A DNA stretch of 64,000 nucleotides, from the NCBI RefSeq assembly GCF_024713975.1, contig NC_091114.1:7474001-7538000 (forward strand), read 5' to 3'. Made by a program: the position numbers and the translations under genes. Shown here piece after piece: positions 12,600 through 27,900 of the stretch; position 1 is the first letter of the stretch, and each line of letters opens with the position of its first letter. The notes under the pieces were generated by a model. It saw only the letters and a program-made list of their open reading frames with translations. It did no database searches and was not told the origin of the DNA. The DNA is from Paralichthys olivaceus (lineage: Eukaryota > Chordata > Actinopteri > Pleuronectiformes > Paralichthyidae).

Positions 12600-15500
12600 A
12601 ACAGACAAACAGACGGACAGACAGACAGACAGACCTTTGTGGAATTAGTAGGTAGATTTAAGTCTTAAATATATGGTTGATAAATCGAGACATTTTTTAG
12701 ACGTCCCTTTGGGTTCCGGACTATTTTGAGCTATTTTCAAAACAACACAGACTGGATTTTCTTGTGTAACTGATGCTATGTCAGTTCACTGGTTCTTCTA
12801 CACACTTGCCACTTTTATGCTATACATGTTAGCATTGTCCATTATCGTGTCACTGCCACTTGTGGCCCCAATTGTTTCAATATCGTTTTGTTGCTTTAGC
12901 CTCAAAACGATATTTTCTCTAGTCTTTGTGTTCAACATTTCAGATATGTCCAAATCAAATCTCTTTTGGTTCAGACACATCCCTCAATGCTCCTTCCCCC
13001 TTTGCTGTATTCTTTATCTACGCCTCTTCCTCAACTTGCATGTCTTCTCTTCCTGTCCGTCTAATCCATGTGTGCCGTACAAGGGCACATTCAAAGCCCT
13101 CATTTATGGCTCTAACCCCTCTTTATCAGGCTACTCCTGCTTCACTTCCCATTAACCCCATCTGCTCAGAGGACCTTTCTGCTTTTAGACACAAGTTTCT
13201 TGCCCCTTTTATGTGTTTTTATACTTTGTTTCCCCTGCTCTGACTTCCTCTCAGGCTCATGGGAGACGAATGAGTGCTGCACGATGATGGAGGGCTTTCA
13301 TTATGTCTTTATGGCACCTTTTGGTTCAGACCTCTACATACTTGCTGTAGCCCTCACAGACAGAAGCGCTAGTTATCACATGCCTGCTGCACCGCTGCGG
13401 CACTCTTTCTGGATCCCCAGGAGGAAGTGGTAGTAAGATCCTGCAGCAGCAGTGCAAGAGAAAAGCCTGGTGATGTGGGAAAGTCTGTAGCAGGCAGTGT
13501 ATATAGGCCAAGTGTAGACAGACTTGTGGGTGTTTTGCCCTCCGGGGAATCACATTGCCATTGTTAATTTGAACTTCTTCTCCTGTTAACAATGGCACAT
13601 CTCTTTGGTTTTAAGCTCCAGTCTGGCTCGAAGCTCCAGGCTGAAATATGCAACAGACTAAGAAGGACATAGTAAAGAAGATGGGACAAAAGAAAAGCTG
13701 ATAAGAATCAAATATCATCAAACCAGCACAAAACCAATCATTGAAGAATGAGATGTTGTGATTCCCAGCCTCCGCTGACCACAATGCAATGCAGTCACAG
13801 TATGTATTTGCAGATCTGTCTTTAGTAGCATGTGAAACCATCTTAAACCTTTTTTTTGTGCTCTTAGACCTGATAAAGCAACTGTGGAAAATGTTTGAGG
13901 TTGTTAGATGTATTTTAATACCAATAAATGTTGAGGGAAATATGGAATGAACGGTGCCAGAGTAACGGAGGGTGGATCCTCCCCTCGTGCCTCTAAGTGA
14001 GTGCTGGGTGGATTTTTTTCAGTGGATTGGTTCGAGTCATGAAACGGGTCGGTTTATTAGTCTGTTCCTTTGCAGTTGTTTAGTTTTTGTCCCATGTATT
14101 ATGCATGGTGTAAAAGTCCAGTTTCTCTAGCTGTTACCTAATCTTCTAGACACTGGTTTTCCCATCAGCAGTGTCCTCAATCAGCCACCGACACAGTCAT
14201 AGCTTGTGTCTTTCCAGATCTGACATCCGAAGTGTTTGAAATATCAACCAAGAGCACAAGAAAGAATGAGACATTTATTTTAAAGCTTGCACTCATCACT
14301 GACGTGCTCGGCGAAAAATAGTCTTGAAGTGCAGCAAGCAAGTTGGAATGGTCGAGGAGCATGAAGTTCGTTTGCCATTTATTAGGAAGACTTGAGGTTT
14401 TCTTGTGTGTTTTAGTCGTCTCATCCTCACGATATCTTAACTATAGTTTATTTGCCACAAACATGATCCCCGCTAGGACAAAAACTCTAGAAATCTGAAA
14501 TTAATCAATAAGATACAAAATGATGTGCAATAAACTTTACATCGCCTAAAATATATTTTTTGACATGAGAAAATCAAGATAAGATATTATAGTCCTTTAT
14601 TAGTCCCACTATGATGAAGGGAATAGTGAAACACACACTCAGAAAAGATAATCAAAAATACAATATAAACACAAGGAACTATCAAATATAGAAATATGTA
14701 TAATGTAAACTAAACTAGTTGAAAACCTGAGTGAGATAGATGTAAGGTTGTTATTGCATTGGTTTGAAAAATGGCCTCTAACCATGAAGTGGTATGGAGT
14801 TGCTTAACGTTTGTAGTGAACAGATTTTTTTATTTAGCCAGGCAGTGATACAGTGATTTTGCTTCCAGTTTTAATGTTGTTGCTGTTTTGCTGTTACTGA
14901 ACCTGAGATTACCTGACTGCCAAATCTTGGTAACTTGGAATCACTGCTGCTTCACCACATCACAGAGTCTGTTTAGATAAATATGAGCTGGAAGGGAGAT
15001 TTAAAAGGATATGAGAACCATTTATCTGTGACCTATGGGTATGAACACTTCAAATCTCCCTTCATTAGGATCAGCGACACATGAAATTTCAGTTGCATAA
15101 TTTCCTCGTGTGATCAAATTAGCACATCAAATTTCATTAAGATCCGTGACTGTGTGGACCAAAAGTATGATGGTTTAAATGACCCTCTTTTCTAAAACAT
15201 AGAATTTATGATGACCTTTCAGGTCAAAGTCAAATTCATAAAACCAAAACACCCTTCTAGTAAAAGCTTCTCTGGATGCCCACACTATGTTGCCTTCCAG
15301 TAAATTGTGGTTTTGTTTATCGAACCACAAATCATCCTGCAAAATTTTGAGAGTGGTCAAATAATCCATTTTCAACTGGTTGCTCATTTCTCATTATCTA
15401 AATATCCCCTCGTTTTAATTTAAGCACAGCTAAACTTTTTCCAGACGAAGCCCCAAATGAGACGATGATTAAGTCACACGGAGGCGCCGGGGCTTGATAA

Positions 15501-18500
15501 ACGTAGTGTCTCTCTGGGACCCAGGCAAATTACAATATTTAATATCTGCCATCACACAGTTACAGAAACAAGCAGATGGATACGAAGAATGTTTTCAGAC
15601 ACAGGTGAAAGCTTTCCCCTTCTCTTTACACCTCAATCGTCACGTTGAATATTAAAATACTTGAGGATGGTGTCCAGTAAAGATGGTTGATTGATGGTTG
15701 TGGAAACTCGCCCAGTATCGTCAACTGGCTGTTGTCTCCTCTGTTTCTCTTAGAATCAGAACAGATGGCATGAAGGGAAGGAAAAAAAGGCTTGAAAGGC
15801 AGAAGTCAAAGTTTATATTTTGGAAAACATGCACAAAGTGTGTTTTGGTAAAATCTTGTTCACGTTGGTGCTTGGATTTCTCCTCATCCTCCTCCTCCTC
15901 CTCCTCCGTGTCTTTGATCACACTGCAGCTCTCTGGCTAAACCAGAGAGGAGGCCGGTAAAGCTCAGCGCTCCTCCCCAGCCAGGATGCTATCCCTGGGG
16001 CCACCACATACACCAGTCGGGCTACCTGGTCACGGGTATCGCACTGTTGCTGGCAGACTAACCAGGCTAAGGTCACATTCAAGCCTGACATTGGGTCAGC
16101 ATATGAGCAAACTCGTGACTATGATTTATGCCCCCTTAGTCTTGAACAAAAGAATTGTTACTGGATTCCTTTCGAGATTGTTGATCCAGCTACCTCTGTC
16201 TACCAACCGATCATGCAAGGCAGCGTTAGATTCCTTGCTTTTGACCTTGAAATAGACTTGCTCTCAATTTCCTTTTTTTATTTGTTGGCTTTCCCTAATC
16301 TTCCTCTGCTGCGTACACTTTGTTTTAAAATGCAAAAAACACAAAAATCACACATTAATAGACGCTCTATATGCATTTAGCATGCACTGCAATCTAAATA
16401 TCATTACGTCCGTCTGACCACCAGGCTTGCATTCTGATTCGTGTTGCACTAAGTATGACTCATCCAGGTGCAAATATGTTCCACACAGAGTAAATGCATC
16501 TGGGAGAACATACTCCACCTGAGGGAGGAAACACTTTATCGACGCGGATATAAGCACTGCCGTCCGAGGTATTAATGTCAGCGTGGCATGTAAATGTCAT
16601 GACAACAGGGGGAGACGCCGTAGTAGGTATGTAGGTATGTCAACAACGTGGATAGAATTATCACCAGAATTACACCTGACTCCAAATGGACCTGTAATTA
16701 CTTCAGTTCCTCATGAGTAAAACACTGTCTGTGATTCAACTTGCATAGAAGGGATATTGGTTGTGGATATGTTTGACCTTATTCTTGAACAAAGTGACCT
16801 TTGAGGGGTGCAGTTGTTCTATTAATTAAGGCCTGAGCGTGTGTTTGTGGAGAGGGGGTTTACATACAGGGCGATCATGGGACACGTTTCTCCTCTGTCT
16901 TGACGAGCAGCGTTGCTCCCAGCCATCACCGCAGCATGAGTCCAAAGAGAAAATACACAAAACAGACTTTCTGCTCAGCCCAGCAGCACATTCTGCCGCC
17001 ATGCGCCGCTCAACAGCTCCGCTCGGCTCATGTTGCCATTTTGACAATCGTGAAGGGTATTGGCACAACAGTGCAATAGCAAAAAAATGTATCTGTATTT
17101 AGAAGTCACAAGACAATCATACTACAGCTATTCCTGTAAACTGTGTGTCATGAGAGGCTCCATGGTTCTGTCCTCCTAGTTAAAGGAAAAGCTACATTGT
17201 GTCAGGCAACGAAGCCCAAAAAATGTTAAAGGTCAAATTTTTTAACCACGGCTGTTTCTTACAGGCGGTGTTGGATTTTTTCTCATCGAAATTGAACACC
17301 GAGTTGTTTATTATTATCTCCAACACCAGTGTGAGAACAGCATCAGGCCTGATTACTGTTCTGAAAAACAAATTGACTCGCTCATGTCAAGTACGCTGTG
17401 CGGAATCCTCGGTCAAGAAAAAAAAATTAATAGGAATGCTATTAATGAAAAGATGCAAACCAGTAACTTTCTAACCATAAAGCAAAACTGTCCGTTTTTA
17501 TCAAACAACAGTGCCCTCTGCAGTCACATGTTATTAATCCTGTTGGGCTCCATTTGTGAGAGAGTGTGGAGGATTTTGTGGCACATATGTTGAAGTTGTT
17601 TATTATGTCTTGCCTTCCCCCTTGTAGGATGTAGGAGAAGCTATGGTCCCTCTCTAGAGTCTATGTGGTTTTGTCCATTCTGGGCACCTGTAGAAACATG
17701 GCTGACTCGCTCACATTGTAGATTTAAAGGGCTCATTCTTTGGTAACACAGCTATATATTATTATAGCTATTATTACTAGTTATATGGGATTATACACTG
17801 ATTAAAACACAACTATGGATATTATATTTAGTTTCTGATGATAGCACCACCTAAATCCTCCACAATGCACCTTTATTTAAAAGGCCATGCATGAAGTTCC
17901 CTGTCCTTGACACTTCCATCATGACTGCCAGCAGCAGTAGCAGCTTTTCAAAGGGCTGCTGAGTTGGCTTCAGATAACTCTGTCAGGACCTAAAGGATGT
18001 TATTTGAGCTGAGACTTTAATATCTGCTGAGTTAGTTCAAACATCAGAAAAAGCCTTTAAACATGAATTAGATGAGCACTACGGACAATGTCGCTCAGGG
18101 GAGCAGGTAGCAGGATGAGGAATTTCAGGAGGAATTAAATGTTGTTACACAGTTTAGGGAAAATGGTTATGCATCCGTTTATGTGAACATAATCCCTTTT
18201 AAAATAGGAAACAATGATCTATGTTGCAGACCAGCAAGTCGGCAACCTTATTTGCAACAGGGCTTTCTTAGAGCCTTGTACGTAAACATTTTGCCTGATT
18301 GTGCTATCAGAACGCTGGATTGTATTTACCACATCAAAGTGAGCTCTAGCAATCCTTCAGTTTCTATGGGATGATAGGAAATGGATTTAAAATGCTGCCA
18401 GTGCTGTCAGCAGAAGACCAAAAATACACTGTGTTTCATAATGCATTCAAGAAATGGGCCATTTTCACTAACAAAGAAGGGATTAGAGGAAAAACATCCA

Positions 18501-20008
18501 CCTTATAAAACGACCACCTCTTAAATTAGAATGGAGCACAATGAGAAGGAGGTTGTATCGGCCTTGTAAAAGGTGCAAAGCAGTGCTGAAGTCTGGCTTA
18601 TAGAAGTCAGGACCAAAAGCGAACCACCATGACAATGCTAATGCTTGAGTGTACAAATGAAATGGAGGAAGCACTATCCATCCTGAATGCACCATTCATT
18701 TGTTCTGTGCATTTTCACACCAGGTGTAAACAGATGTACTTTGCATTGTCCACTTGTGATTGGATCTCATTGGATGTAATATTAATATCAGGTCTGAATA
18801 GGGCCTGTATGTCTCTAAGCTTGTAGAGCCACATATTATGCAAAGATGCGAGACTGAATTTTGCTGTGCTACCTTCTTGTATAGTAAACTGTGTACTAAT
18901 AGCACAAATATCTGTCTGTCTGTAAGTAGAACACATATCTCAAGAACCATTGATAACATCACACTTGGTATGTGTATTGTTAATGTTCCGAAAAAGTGCA
19001 GTATCAAATTTTGTCACTCAGTCGCTCAAACATGAATTAAATCACTCTCTCTTTCGCAATGTGTCTTCAAAGTAAAAGCACTGGATTCTATTTCTTGCTG
19101 CAATGCTTCATAGTGATCTGAATTACAGTGAAGCCAATCTTTGTAACTTATATGTAATCCACACACGTGAATAATAATAGAGCAAATTCAGTTTCATTTT
19201 ATAGAAAACTTTGACTATAAAATGTTCATTGCAGATAAACCAGGTAGGATGAACACACCGTTTTCTGACTTCACTCTGCACCGTAGACTGTTTATTAAGA
19301 GCTCTGCACACAACGTACAGCACACCAACATTAGAAAAGTGACAGTATACTGTAGAACTGTTTGAGGAGGACTCACTGATGACAATGAATAATTGTGAAG
19401 TAGCTCCAGAGCATTAACACAGGACAAGAGAACAGCCCATGGAACAGTGCTAACTAACAGTAACATGATAGTTAAAGGGAACTTATGCTAATTTGCTGAA
19501 AGATATGACCACGATGACAATTAGGTGATAGAAATGAGTGTTCACATAACAAAATGATCCAGCAATGTCCATTATACAGCTGTATCTACACTACCAAACC
19601 TCATATATTACACTTCCTCATGAAGACCAGTGGGTAAAGGTGTCAAAACTATATGTTGCAACAGTGAAACACAGCAGACACAATGATTCACATGGAAAAA
19701 ACTGGCTCAAGTTACTGCATGTGACAGAGACCTGGTGTATTTTCCAGCTTAGATATTATTGTTCTCATTTCCTGAGGCCCCCGTGCTGTAATTTGTCACA
19801 AAGGACACATCGTCGATGCAAAATGTAACATAACCTCACATGAGCCCTCTGCACATGTTGATCTGTGTGGGTGTTCTCGTTTCTATTTGTCCAGCATTTG
19901 TGTTTGTCCACATTGTAATAATGAGTGTATGGCGAGCTCAGTTGGAAATGTGCTGTTTACTGTAAAACAGTCACCTTCACACACAGATTGTATGTGGGAG
20001 ATTGAATG

Positions 20009-20078
<70 letters not shown>

Positions 20079-23000
20079 TGTGTGTGTGTAAGGGAGAGGC
20101 TGGCTGGATGGGCCTGGTATTAGGTTACAGAAGGCACGGAGTAGTTTTTTTGCTCGGTGACTGTCTCAGATCAATTAAGAGGGAGAGTGGGGTTGGGGAT
20201 GGTGGTGAGACGGCTGATGAAAGGAATGGAGTGGATGAGGAAAGAGGAAATGAGGGAACATTAAGTTGACAGGTCAGGGAGGAGCTGTGTGAGGGGATGG
20301 AGAGATGGAGAGATAAAAAATGTTTTCAAAAAAGGCAGAGGATATTGCAGCGGGAGAGGGTGTCAAGAAACAACCGGCCATGCAATAACCATGATCTGCT
20401 GGTGTGTCATGGGGAGAGAGAAACGATTCCTATGCAGAATTTGAGGAAAATAAATTCAATGACTGAATCACCACGAGGACGTTCACTCTGAAATATGCTC
20501 TCTTGCTTCTGCAATGCTCAACAAACAAAGAAAATCAAACACCGGCCCTTCGCAGAGGTGACGTGCGGTGAATCAGTCTTGAGGCAAATTGTGAAGGAAG
20601 AATTGTTTTAGATGGGATGAGTGATCGGACACGGAGCATACGAGCGAGAAAGTGAATTTTGCTGCAATGAATAACAACCAGAATCACCTTTACTTTAAAA
20701 TACATATTTTATATATTTATTTTTTATTTTATTTATTCTCTTCTTTGAGAACCATCGCAGCAGCAGGGAAACAACATACCTGATGTATACGCTACAAAGC
20801 AAAGATTCTTATTATTCCACAAGTGCGCTGCTAATCAAATGTTGAGGATGTCTCCAGCTGGGATAACTGCCTCCCATATTTGTTTACTAACCATCTCCAC
20901 TCTGTGTTTACATCTCGCACGGCAAATATTGCTTCCAGAGGAGAATATCTAATATCTCATATTCCTGAAAGTCGTCCTGCGGTCAAGGAGAATGTGGATT
21001 GAAAAAGACGAATCATGTGCAGTAGCTCAAACACCGTAAAATACTTTTAATGAAATGAATGGGATGTATTTATTGCTAACTATAGAAGAGTATGCTCTCA
21101 GGATTTCTCTTTGTCACTGAGAGAGGTGAACTTAGTAGCTGTCACTTTTGTTCACTAGGGTTCAACTCCAATCATCTGGCAATATGTTTTTTCTGTGGTA
21201 GCAATAAACCTTTGTCTGCCGCAGTGTGTGCTGTGATGTGCAGATCTTCTCTTATTACACGTTTTACTGCCACAACTCAGTAGAATCGCCGGAGGGAGAA
21301 GGTATAGATGTGGTATACGGTGCTCGGTTAGTGACCATCTGTCGTACGCTACTTTTGACGATGTGATTTCAGTGATGTCTATAGTTTACAGGAAGTTCAT
21401 TTTGACCCTGCAAACATCCCATAGAATTTGGACTTATTTGTTATTTTTTAAAGCAAAGTGGAAATTCCACATCCAGACAAGTTTCTTGGCTGATGTTGGC
21501 ACCAAATGGCCTAAAAATCTTTTCTTGGTTTGGCGACATCTCCTCCTCTTTTGCCGACAGACAGAAAAACGAACCAAGAGGAAACAAATCAGAACATCCC
21601 GAGCAGAGAACACCAACCAGTCTTAAGTCTCCGCTTGTTTCCTTCCAGTCTCTCAACTTGATCAACAATCAACACGTTCAACCCCGTGTACATGTTACGT
21701 GCAGACACCCAGCCGCTCTCATTACCTGTTCTCAGTACCATCGGCCAGCGGCTACTTCTAAGAATTTCCCAGCTCTAATTCAAAGCAGCGGGACGATTCG
21801 TCTTGTTCTCTCGCAGCGGGTAAATTGCTGTTTACACTTCTGTGAAAATATGAAGACGGGCGGCAGGAGGAGGATGCAGTCAATCACACGTGATAACATC
21901 CCTCCTCTTTCCTCTTTCTAATCATGCTGTTTATGAGCAGGGCAATGCATCATGTGTTGCACGTAGACAGTTTGTCATGTCGTGGATAGATTGTGTGTTA
22001 ATGGGGGGGGGGGTAGATCATTTACAGATGGACCTGCAGTTTGCCACTCAAACCCCTCAAGGTGATATTTAAACCACCCTTACTTCTACGCTGCATGGTG
22101 CCTCATTTCTTATAGCTCCTTCTGTGCCTTCTTCATCCATCCCTCTCTCCATCTCTGTCTTCCCCTTTCCCCTCCCTCAGCCTGTCCCTCTCTGCGTCAC
22201 TGTATCTGTGCATTGAACATCAGTGTGTGCTAAATGACAGAGGTGCAGAGGCGGCTTTGGATGGAAGCTAAAACAGAAACTGTCCTCCTCTCTCTTTCTC
22301 TCTCTTTCTCTCTCTTTCTCTCTCTGTCTCTCTGTCACACACTCAGCCCCAAACAGAATAACTGTTATTTAAAGACAAGAGCTCATTTAAAAAAAAAAAA
22401 GCCCTGGGAGAGATGGATGGGTGGCAGGAGAGGAAGGGAAAGATGGAGGGAGGAGAAAGAAGGGAGGTTCCTTGTGATGGAGCGATGTGAGAGAAGCAGG
22501 AGGAGGAGGAGGAGGCACATGATGTCATCTTTTAACCCTATACCGCTCCCCGCGCCTCCCCTCTGTTTCCTCCCCGGATTTCTTCCTCCTCCACTCTCCA
22601 TCTCTCTCTAGCAGGACTATATTTAGAATTGTGCAGCTGTGTGTGTGCCTTTGTATGTGTGCGTCTGTGTTTTGATGCAGGGAGCTGGCATTGCTCAGTT
22701 GTATGTTATACTGCTCCTTTTCTCCTCTCTTCTTCTCTCCTCTCCCCTCCTCATCCCCTCCTCTACTCTTCTCTCCTCTCCTCCATCTTTTCTACGTCAC
22801 ATGCTGTCTTTTCCCTCTCTTTGGTTCAGGTTGTCTTTTGTTTATTGGCCTCTCTCCCTGTCTATTTAAAGGGTGAGGGTTAGTCTATATTTTTTGGTAT
22901 GTATCCAAAGCCTGATATTGTTTATTTCTCTGTGCCATAAAGCCCCATTGTTGTTTTATTGAATCCACTCCCTTCATTACAAAAAACATAGTCATAAACA

Positions 23001-24940
23001 CACACCACCCTGCTGCTGTAAACACTGAAAATAGTCACCAACAAATGCTCTATTTACTCTGAGTAATGTTTGTGACAAATAACATGGCCTCACCGTTTTA
23101 GGAAACTACTGATCTTTAAAAAAAAAAAGAAAATATGCATTTAGGACACACTTTAAAGGGTTTGCATAATCAGTAGAAACCAATCATCTCAAAATTTGCT
23201 TCTGATACAGTTCACTCTTGGGAAGATACTTTCTCACCCAACTCCCTTTAGATTCTGGCAATTAAATATCTTCTTATTTATTCGAAAAAAATATCACGCT
23301 GCTCTCCTCTGATGTGTCTATAAAAATCAAAGTGCTTCAGTAGGTAGATTTCTAAACTGCTTTTGCGACCTGTCTCCCCTCTGACTATTTTCAGCCTCTT
23401 TCCTATCAGCTCTATTTCATAAATCCAAAATTGAATGACATTGTTGGACATTACATGGCACTGCTGAGTGTTACACAAGACAACAAGAGAGTGGGATTGT
23501 GTCTTTTCACTGCGTGAGTTTTGCAGCGACGTTGTATGTTGTATGTTTTATGTTTCTAAAACTCAGCGCGAGTTGCTGCTCCCATCTCCTTTAACATGCT
23601 TTTACAATCTTGGTTGTGTAACTTTGCCACATGAGGATGGAAGTTTAAATCCTTCTGCGTTAAGGTGAACTAAACAAAGGTAAACAAAGTCTTTAAATTC
23701 TATCGCCTACATCTTGTCCCAGCACTTATTTAAAATACCAATTTGGATTGTCAGACAGCTGAAAATAGCTCTGATGTTATAAATGACTCACTTGCTGTGA
23801 TTAAGGCCTTAGTTAATATTCTCGTCACTGCACTGACATGATATTAAAAGCTGTGAATGAATGAGTGTGGACTGAACCACGTCGACCTAATAACAGCAGA
23901 GGAAACCAGTGTTTCTCGACTGAGTTTGATTCTTTCATTTTCTCTTCCTTCACTCTCCCACACTCGCTTTCACATGACCCGCAAAGTCCTCTGCTTCCCT
24001 TCATCTCCCGTCTCTCTCTTTATCTTCTCACCTCCTCCCTCACTCTGGCTCTCCACTTGCATCCACATATCTTTCCCTTCGTCTTTTTCACCTCACTCAG
24101 TTCTTATTTTTTCTTTCGGTCACAGCACATCTTCACACAATTACTGTCCATTAAAAATGGATTATTTCCCCTTCACAGGCCGTCTTCAGAGCGAGGGGGG
24201 GAGAAAAAAAAGAGATGGGGGAGCTTTGAGAAAACAGGAGAGGACGAAGAGATAGAAAGGATATGGATAGATTAGGAAGGGGCAAAGGGAGGAAGGGAAA
24301 AGGAGGTGGAGATTGAAGGAATGTGAAAAAGGATAGAAAGAAGAGGTGAAGATGAAGGTTCAGGATTGACTTCAGTTATCTCCACCAGCCAGAAGACAGC
24401 TCCAGAGGGGTTTTGTGGACTGCAGAGTTAGAGTCATATTTATTCTCCCAAAAAAAGTCAGAATCGCTCGCCCTCTTCATTTTTTCACACTTGTTTTTCA
24501 CGACAGAATCAGAAAATAGTGAGAACTTTTCCATCACACAATCATCCAGTCACTGAGAAACGGGTGCGATCCAAGAACGAACTGGTCGCTCACTAAGGAC
24601 AGATAACAGTGGATGTAAAATGGACATAAAGGAAAGTACAGAACAGTCACAGAGGGACTTTATGCAGGTCAGGAACATAGAAGATTGAAATGTATTTTTG
24701 CATTCACATTTTGAGTTCGTCATGATTAATGGAATATAAAATAATGTGTGACACATGAAGCAAAGGGCCGTCCTCCTCCTTTTGTAGTGCAGCTCAGTGC
24801 CAAAGGGAGCAGATGGTCCTGGTGTGCCCACAAGAGTTGAGGGGGTCTGGGGCTGGAAGAGCTCCAGTCAGACCCCCTCCTCACCCCTCCTCTGATTCCC
24901 ACCTGGGGGTTAAGAAGGGTTAAATCTAATCCTCATCCTG

Positions 24941-24985
<45 letters not shown>

Positions 24986-27900
24986 AGGGAGCCGTAGATC
25001 ATCCTCCTTCCAACTGCACAGTTAGTCTAGACTGTTTCCCAGCCGTCATATCCTCTCTGTGCCTTTTGTCTTGTCTTGCTCTGACAGCTCTTACAAGGTG
25101 TACATGCAAAGATTTCCCCCACTTACAGCTGTTTATCAAGGACATATCTAGTAAAGATATAATACAATTTTATTATTTAGTTAATAAAGCACTCACTTCT
25201 GCCATGCACAACTTTATTATGGACATTTCTAGTACTATTAAATACAAGTTTACAAGCCTTAATAATAATTTACTTCTGCCTTGTACACATTAAAAGGACC
25301 AACTTTTGGGTTGTAAAAATGACTGCTGACCTTGTTTTACTTTAAAAAATGATATAATATAATTTATTCATGCCATTGATTCCTGTACGTGTCTATGCCT
25401 GTTCTGTGTTTTAAATCTGTTTGCAGTGTTTTATCATGTTTTTCCACTAAGTTTTAGTGTCATTTTCTCCAGGGTCTTTTGAAATGTGTCAGTTATTTCA
25501 AGTATTTCACCCGTTTTAGTGCAGTACACACTAACATGCTGACCAGTGGGGGTGGCCAGTATTTTTCTATCATGAATATACTACAGAAATCTTTATGTTA
25601 CTGACCTCCCATTCATCTCACTTATACAATATATATAAGGATCTAAAATCTGGATATTTTTAGCTATTGAGTCATCAGTCATCTGGGTTTTCAGAAAAAA
25701 GAACCATACATTCCAATTCAGCTGCTGTCAAAGCCTGTGAATGTCTATTATGGTGTTTACTTCATTTTTAAACATGTTTTTTTTTTAACTTTGCATGGTG
25801 CTTTGTTCTGCTGAGTTCCACACTCCCTCAGGCCTGTGGATTCAATTTAAAACTCATTGTAGTAGCTCAGTTAGCCGCCTCAATATCGGCTACTTCCTCT
25901 ACACCTGTGGAAAAGTGGAGTTTTCAGAGCTGCAAGGTTTTAATGTGACGGCCGGCAGCAGGTTGATTCATTGTGACAAACAGGTCTGGGGAGTGAATCT
26001 GACAGGTAATAGGACTGAGACACAACACAACCCTCTATTGGGGTGTGTGTGAACATGTGTGCATGGATGATCGCCCCTGTGTGTGTGTGGTTGTGTACAA
26101 ATGTATTTGTGGAGTAATAGTCTCTTTCCTTCATTACCTTTGAGAGAAGATCGAGCCTGTAGAACACATACTCCAGCTTATGTTATCACACAATTCACTT
26201 TCAGGAACGCCATTAAGTTTCGCCTTTAACTCCCTTGTCTAACTTTTTCCTCCTTCTCTTTCTTTCTTTCCCGTCCAGACGCCCCGGTGGCAGAGCTACA
26301 CGACCTGTTCTGCAAGAAGCTGCAGCAGTGCTGCGTGCTGTTTGACTTCCTGGACTGCGTGGCCGACCTGAAGGGGAAGGAGATCAAACGTGCGGCGCTC
26401 AACGAGCTGGTGGAGAGTGTGGCCACCAGCAGAGGCGTCCTCATAGAGCCTCTTTACCCAGAGGCCATAAAGATGGTAGGAGCGAGGAGGAGGAGGGAGG
26501 TTAGGGATGGATGGATGAAAGAGAAATAAGTCAAAGCTTAAGTATCCAAAAGAAAATGTGAACTGAGATCTGAGGACAAACAGTGACAAACAATGGTCAT
26601 GAAGGATGGGTAAATAGATCAATAGCAAAATGGATGGAGGGAGAAGAAATATAGAAAGCCAGAGATATATTTCCACACATGAATCAATCCTCATCAAATC
26701 CAACAGCTGGAGGCTCGGACCATAGCAGGAAAAGAGAGGAGAAGAGGAGGAGGAAAGCAGGGATATAAGGGGACAAAGAGAAGTCACTAGAGGCTAAAAA
26801 CAAAGGTCGTGAGAGAGGAGAAGAGAGAGGAAGGAAAGGAGTGGATAGACAGGAAGAAAAGGAGAGAGAAAACATTTGCAAAGGGTGCTAAGAAGCAGAG
26901 GCTGCAAAGATGACGAGGGAGAGAGGGAAGGAAAGATAGAGTGGGGATGTGGTAGAGAGTGTGGACAGTAACGGAGCAGCAGAGATCCCAGAGGATGTAA
27001 AAAGAGGAGGAGAGGAAGAAGAGATGAGGAGAGGAGGGTAAGCAAGCAAGAGGATGATTCGCAGAGGATGTGAAAACGCTGATAGGATGCAGGGTGGGGT
27101 GGATGGAGAGTGGGTGGGGTTTAAATGTGTGGTCGAAGGCTTTCAAAAGCTTAGATTATTAGGTGACCAATAATAGAAGGAGGAGATAGCATCATCAATT
27201 ATGGCCGACAAAAGGCCCAGACCACATTTTGTCTTTAAAATTTATTTTTTAAATCAGATGCAAAAGTTTCTTCATTTTGATTGGACAGTTGTGTTGTTAT
27301 ATCCATACAATACTTCCACCAACTTTCCACAACTGTAGCACTTCTTCAATTTGCATGATTCACCTGATATTTCCCCTTGAGGCGAAGATAAACTTGATTT
27401 TTACTACAAGTGCACATGCGCGTCACGGCTGCCTCATGCATCCTGCGTCTATTCGGTGCATAAATTGTGCTCGTTCTCAGAAATGAAGGTGAAATGAGAT
27501 GAAAATCTGGAAGTGGCTGAAAAATCGGCTTGAGTCTCGTCTGAGTTCTGTCGTCTGCTGGAATCCTTTAGTAACACGCATAGAACCTAAGCAACACGAA
27601 CAATAACGTTCAGTTACTGTGTAAGTGTAGTGTAGCAGGAAAACATTTTGCTCTTGCTAAACTTTTTCTCCACCACTCTACCCTTCCCTCCTCTCCTCTC
27701 CTCTCTTCGGCTCTGGTTTTCCAGATCTCTGTAAATATCTTCCGGACTCTCCCACCCAGCGAGAATCCAGAGTTTGACCCTGAAGAAGATGAGCCGACAC
27801 TGGAAGCTTCCTGGCCTCATCTGCAGGTACATTACACGCAAATACTTTTTGTGATATATGTTTTCATCATTTCATACATTTTCTTTACAGAGGAAAAAGG

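Larger units (their letters stand above)
10771..26278 (+). other. ppp2r5b intron 1 (15.5 kb)
   Basis: Large first intron with no recognised exon or structural RNA. It holds an inverted pair of a dispersed repeat (12318-12538, 19183-19444), a CAGA-type tract, a LINE-tail fragment, a long TG tract, CT-rich DNA and scattered short open frames that look like chance or low-complexity translations. Enhancers are plausible here but none can be supported from sequence alone. Confidence 0.6.

Noticed and set aside
12541..12655. Regular CAGA units examined as a possible CRISPR-like array
   Set aside because: Tetranucleotide microsatellite without spacers, in a vertebrate intron.
22234..24275. Several overlapping long open frames in CT-rich and GA-rich DNA
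   Set aside because: They are translations of low-complexity pyrimidine/purine tracts, with repetitive Ser/Leu/Phe or Arg/Glu content and no splice or family support.
26296..27146. Long minus-strand open frames opposite ppp2r5b exon 2 and intron 2
   Set aside because: Shadow of the coding exon and of the polypurine intron tract; Ser/Leu/Pro-rich and without any recognisable domain.
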